NCBI GenBank assembly: GCA_963665705.1
Contig: OY762448.1
Location: 4,588,001 to 4,652,000, forward strand
Direction: 5' to 3'
Length of the DNA: 64,000 bases
DNA from: Saccharicrinis sp963665705
GTDB taxonomy: Bacteria; Bacteroidota; Bacteroidia; Bacteroidales; Marinilabiliaceae
A program made the translations under genes and the position numbers. Position 1 is the first letter of the stretch. Each line of letters starts with the position of its first letter. Of this stretch, positions 63,298-64,000 are shown one piece after another. Below the pieces are notes generated by a model. It was not told where the DNA came from and searched no databases. It saw nothing but the letters and a program-made list of their open reading frames with translations.

Positions 63298-64000
63298 TTA
63301 ATGGCCATCAGCCTTTATCATTGTTCTAATGGTTTTCAAAAAAATTACAAAATCTAACTTTAAAGACCAGTTATCAATATAGTCCAAATCCATTTTCATC
63401 CATTCCTCAAAAGGAATATCATTTCTACCTGACACTTGCCAGGTACACGTAATTCCAGGCTTCATGGATAATCGTCGCAATTGCCATCTCTCATACTCCT
63501 TTACCTCCTGCGGTACTGGAGGTCTGGGGCCAACAATTGACATATCCCCCACCAACACATTAAAAAACTGAGGTAATTCGTCCAAACTGGTTTTTCGCAA
63601 GAAACGACCTATTCTGGTTATTCTAGGATCATTTTTCATTTTAAATACCGGACCATCCATTTCATTATCCTCCATCAGCTTTTCCTTAAGTTCTTCAGCA
63701 TTTACAACCATTGTCCTAAACTTATAAGCATAAAACCGTCTTCCTCTTAATCCAACACGCTTTTGTTTAAAGAAAATTGGGCCTTCTGATGTAAATTTTA
63801 CTAATAATGAAATTATAATAAAAACAGGCGATCCCAATACAATGACTAAAAACGATGAAATAAAATCAAAAATTGACTTAACCTGAATTGCTAAATAATC
63901 TGTAGGAATATTTGCAATAGTAAGCAGAGGCATTGTATTATAATGATGAATATGAGCTTTACTTTTTAGCATATTAAAAAACGGAGAATACAATCTGAAA
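63298..64000 (-). CDS. Undecaprenyl-phosphate sugar phosphotransferase, 5' end cut by window edge
   Basis: The frame is open through the right edge with no start that must be used, so the gene is partial. The visible part has the membrane re-entrant helix (IFDFISSFLVIVLGSPVFII) and the catalytic domain of WcaJ/PglC-type transferases: GPIFFKQKRVGLRGR, YKFRTMVVNAEE, RITRIGRFLRKTSLDELPQF, VGPRPPVPQEV, KPGITCTWQVSGRN and YIDNWSLKLDF. Full-length members have an N-terminal multi-helix and CoA-binding-like domain, expected beyond the window. It starts exopolysaccharide or O-antigen repeat synthesis on undecaprenyl phosphate. Confidence 0.92.
   Translation of the reverse strand, partial: FRLYSPFFNMLKSKAHIHHYNTMPLLTIANIPTDYLAIQVKSIFDFISSFLVIVLGSPVFIIISLLVKFTSEGPIFFKQKRVGLRGRRFYAYKFRTMVVNAEELKEKLMEDNEMDGPVFKMKNDPRITRIGRFLRKTSLDELPQFFNVLVGDMSIVGPRPPVPQEVKEYERWQLRRLSMKPGITCTWQVSGRNDIPFEEWMKMDLDYIDNWSLKLDFVIFLKTIRTMIKADGH

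Noticed and set aside
1..64000. CRISPR arrays, insertion sequences, prophage or integrase genes
   Set aside because: No regularly spaced repeats, transposase motifs or phage genes were seen; the window reads as core chromosome.

Overview
The window is an AT-rich chromosomal segment of a Bacteroidota bacterium, most likely a marine or anaerobic member of the Marinilabiliales/Marinifilaceae type; the genus is an inference. The evidence is the family content (TonB-dependent receptor with an N-terminal carboxypeptidase-like domain, fused CcsB-CcsA cytochrome c assembly protein, DUF4296 lipoprotein, bacteroidete-type histidine kinases), repeated TAnnTTTG promoter elements of the Bacteroidota primary sigma factor, few Shine-Dalgarno sequences, and outer-membrane barrels ending in phenylalanine. 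Most of the window is core housekeeping. I saw no prophage, insertion sequence or CRISPR array.

Layout. 1-4035 (minus): hybrid histidine kinase cut by the left edge, a radical SAM/SPASM protein and an OmpA-type lipoprotein. 4181-9440 (plus): dxs closely linked to a haem-type TonB receptor, then a secreted two-module protein. 9530-16221 (minus): a 1146-residue GAF/PAS hybrid kinase and the CcsBA fusion. 16369-18345 (plus): a porin, a 54-residue membrane protein and a DUF4268 protein. 18403-22852 (minus): PEP carboxylase and glutaminyl-tRNA synthetase. 23169-26087: folB, tRNA-Cys, a YwbE-like protein, an AhpD-like protein, a cysteine-rich small protein and a leucine-rich-repeat protein. 26094-28169 (minus): selD-mnmH for tRNA selenouridine. 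28369-30077 (plus): an HTH regulator paired with a CPBP membrane protease. 30156-32634 (minus): START-domain protein and two short-chain dehydrogenases, the last interrupted by one in-frame stop. 32978-34110 (plus): two exported thioredoxin-fold proteins.

34203-46382 (minus) carries two adjacent ABC export systems. The first is MacAB/TolC-like: ATPase, two permeases, adaptor, TolC. The second is a TetR-controlled operon of LolA-like carrier, two FtsX/LolC-type permeases, LolD-type ATPase and an outer-membrane barrel, with a palindromic operator before tetR. It looks like a self-contained envelope lipid or lipoprotein shuttle and is the best candidate here for a poorly described system.

46515-53613 (plus): rsgA, two histidine kinases, and the yceD-rpmF-fabH set without plsX. 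53693-64000 (minus): gltX, B12-dependent ribonucleotide reductase, Kdo transferase, pgk, cysQ, a shrunken amidohydrolase-like protein, a DUF4296 lipoprotein and a sugar transferase cut by the right edge.

Several start codons were moved inward from the longest open frame, because the extended versions used TTG or GTG and overlapped neighbours, promoters or terminators; the reasons are given per gene.
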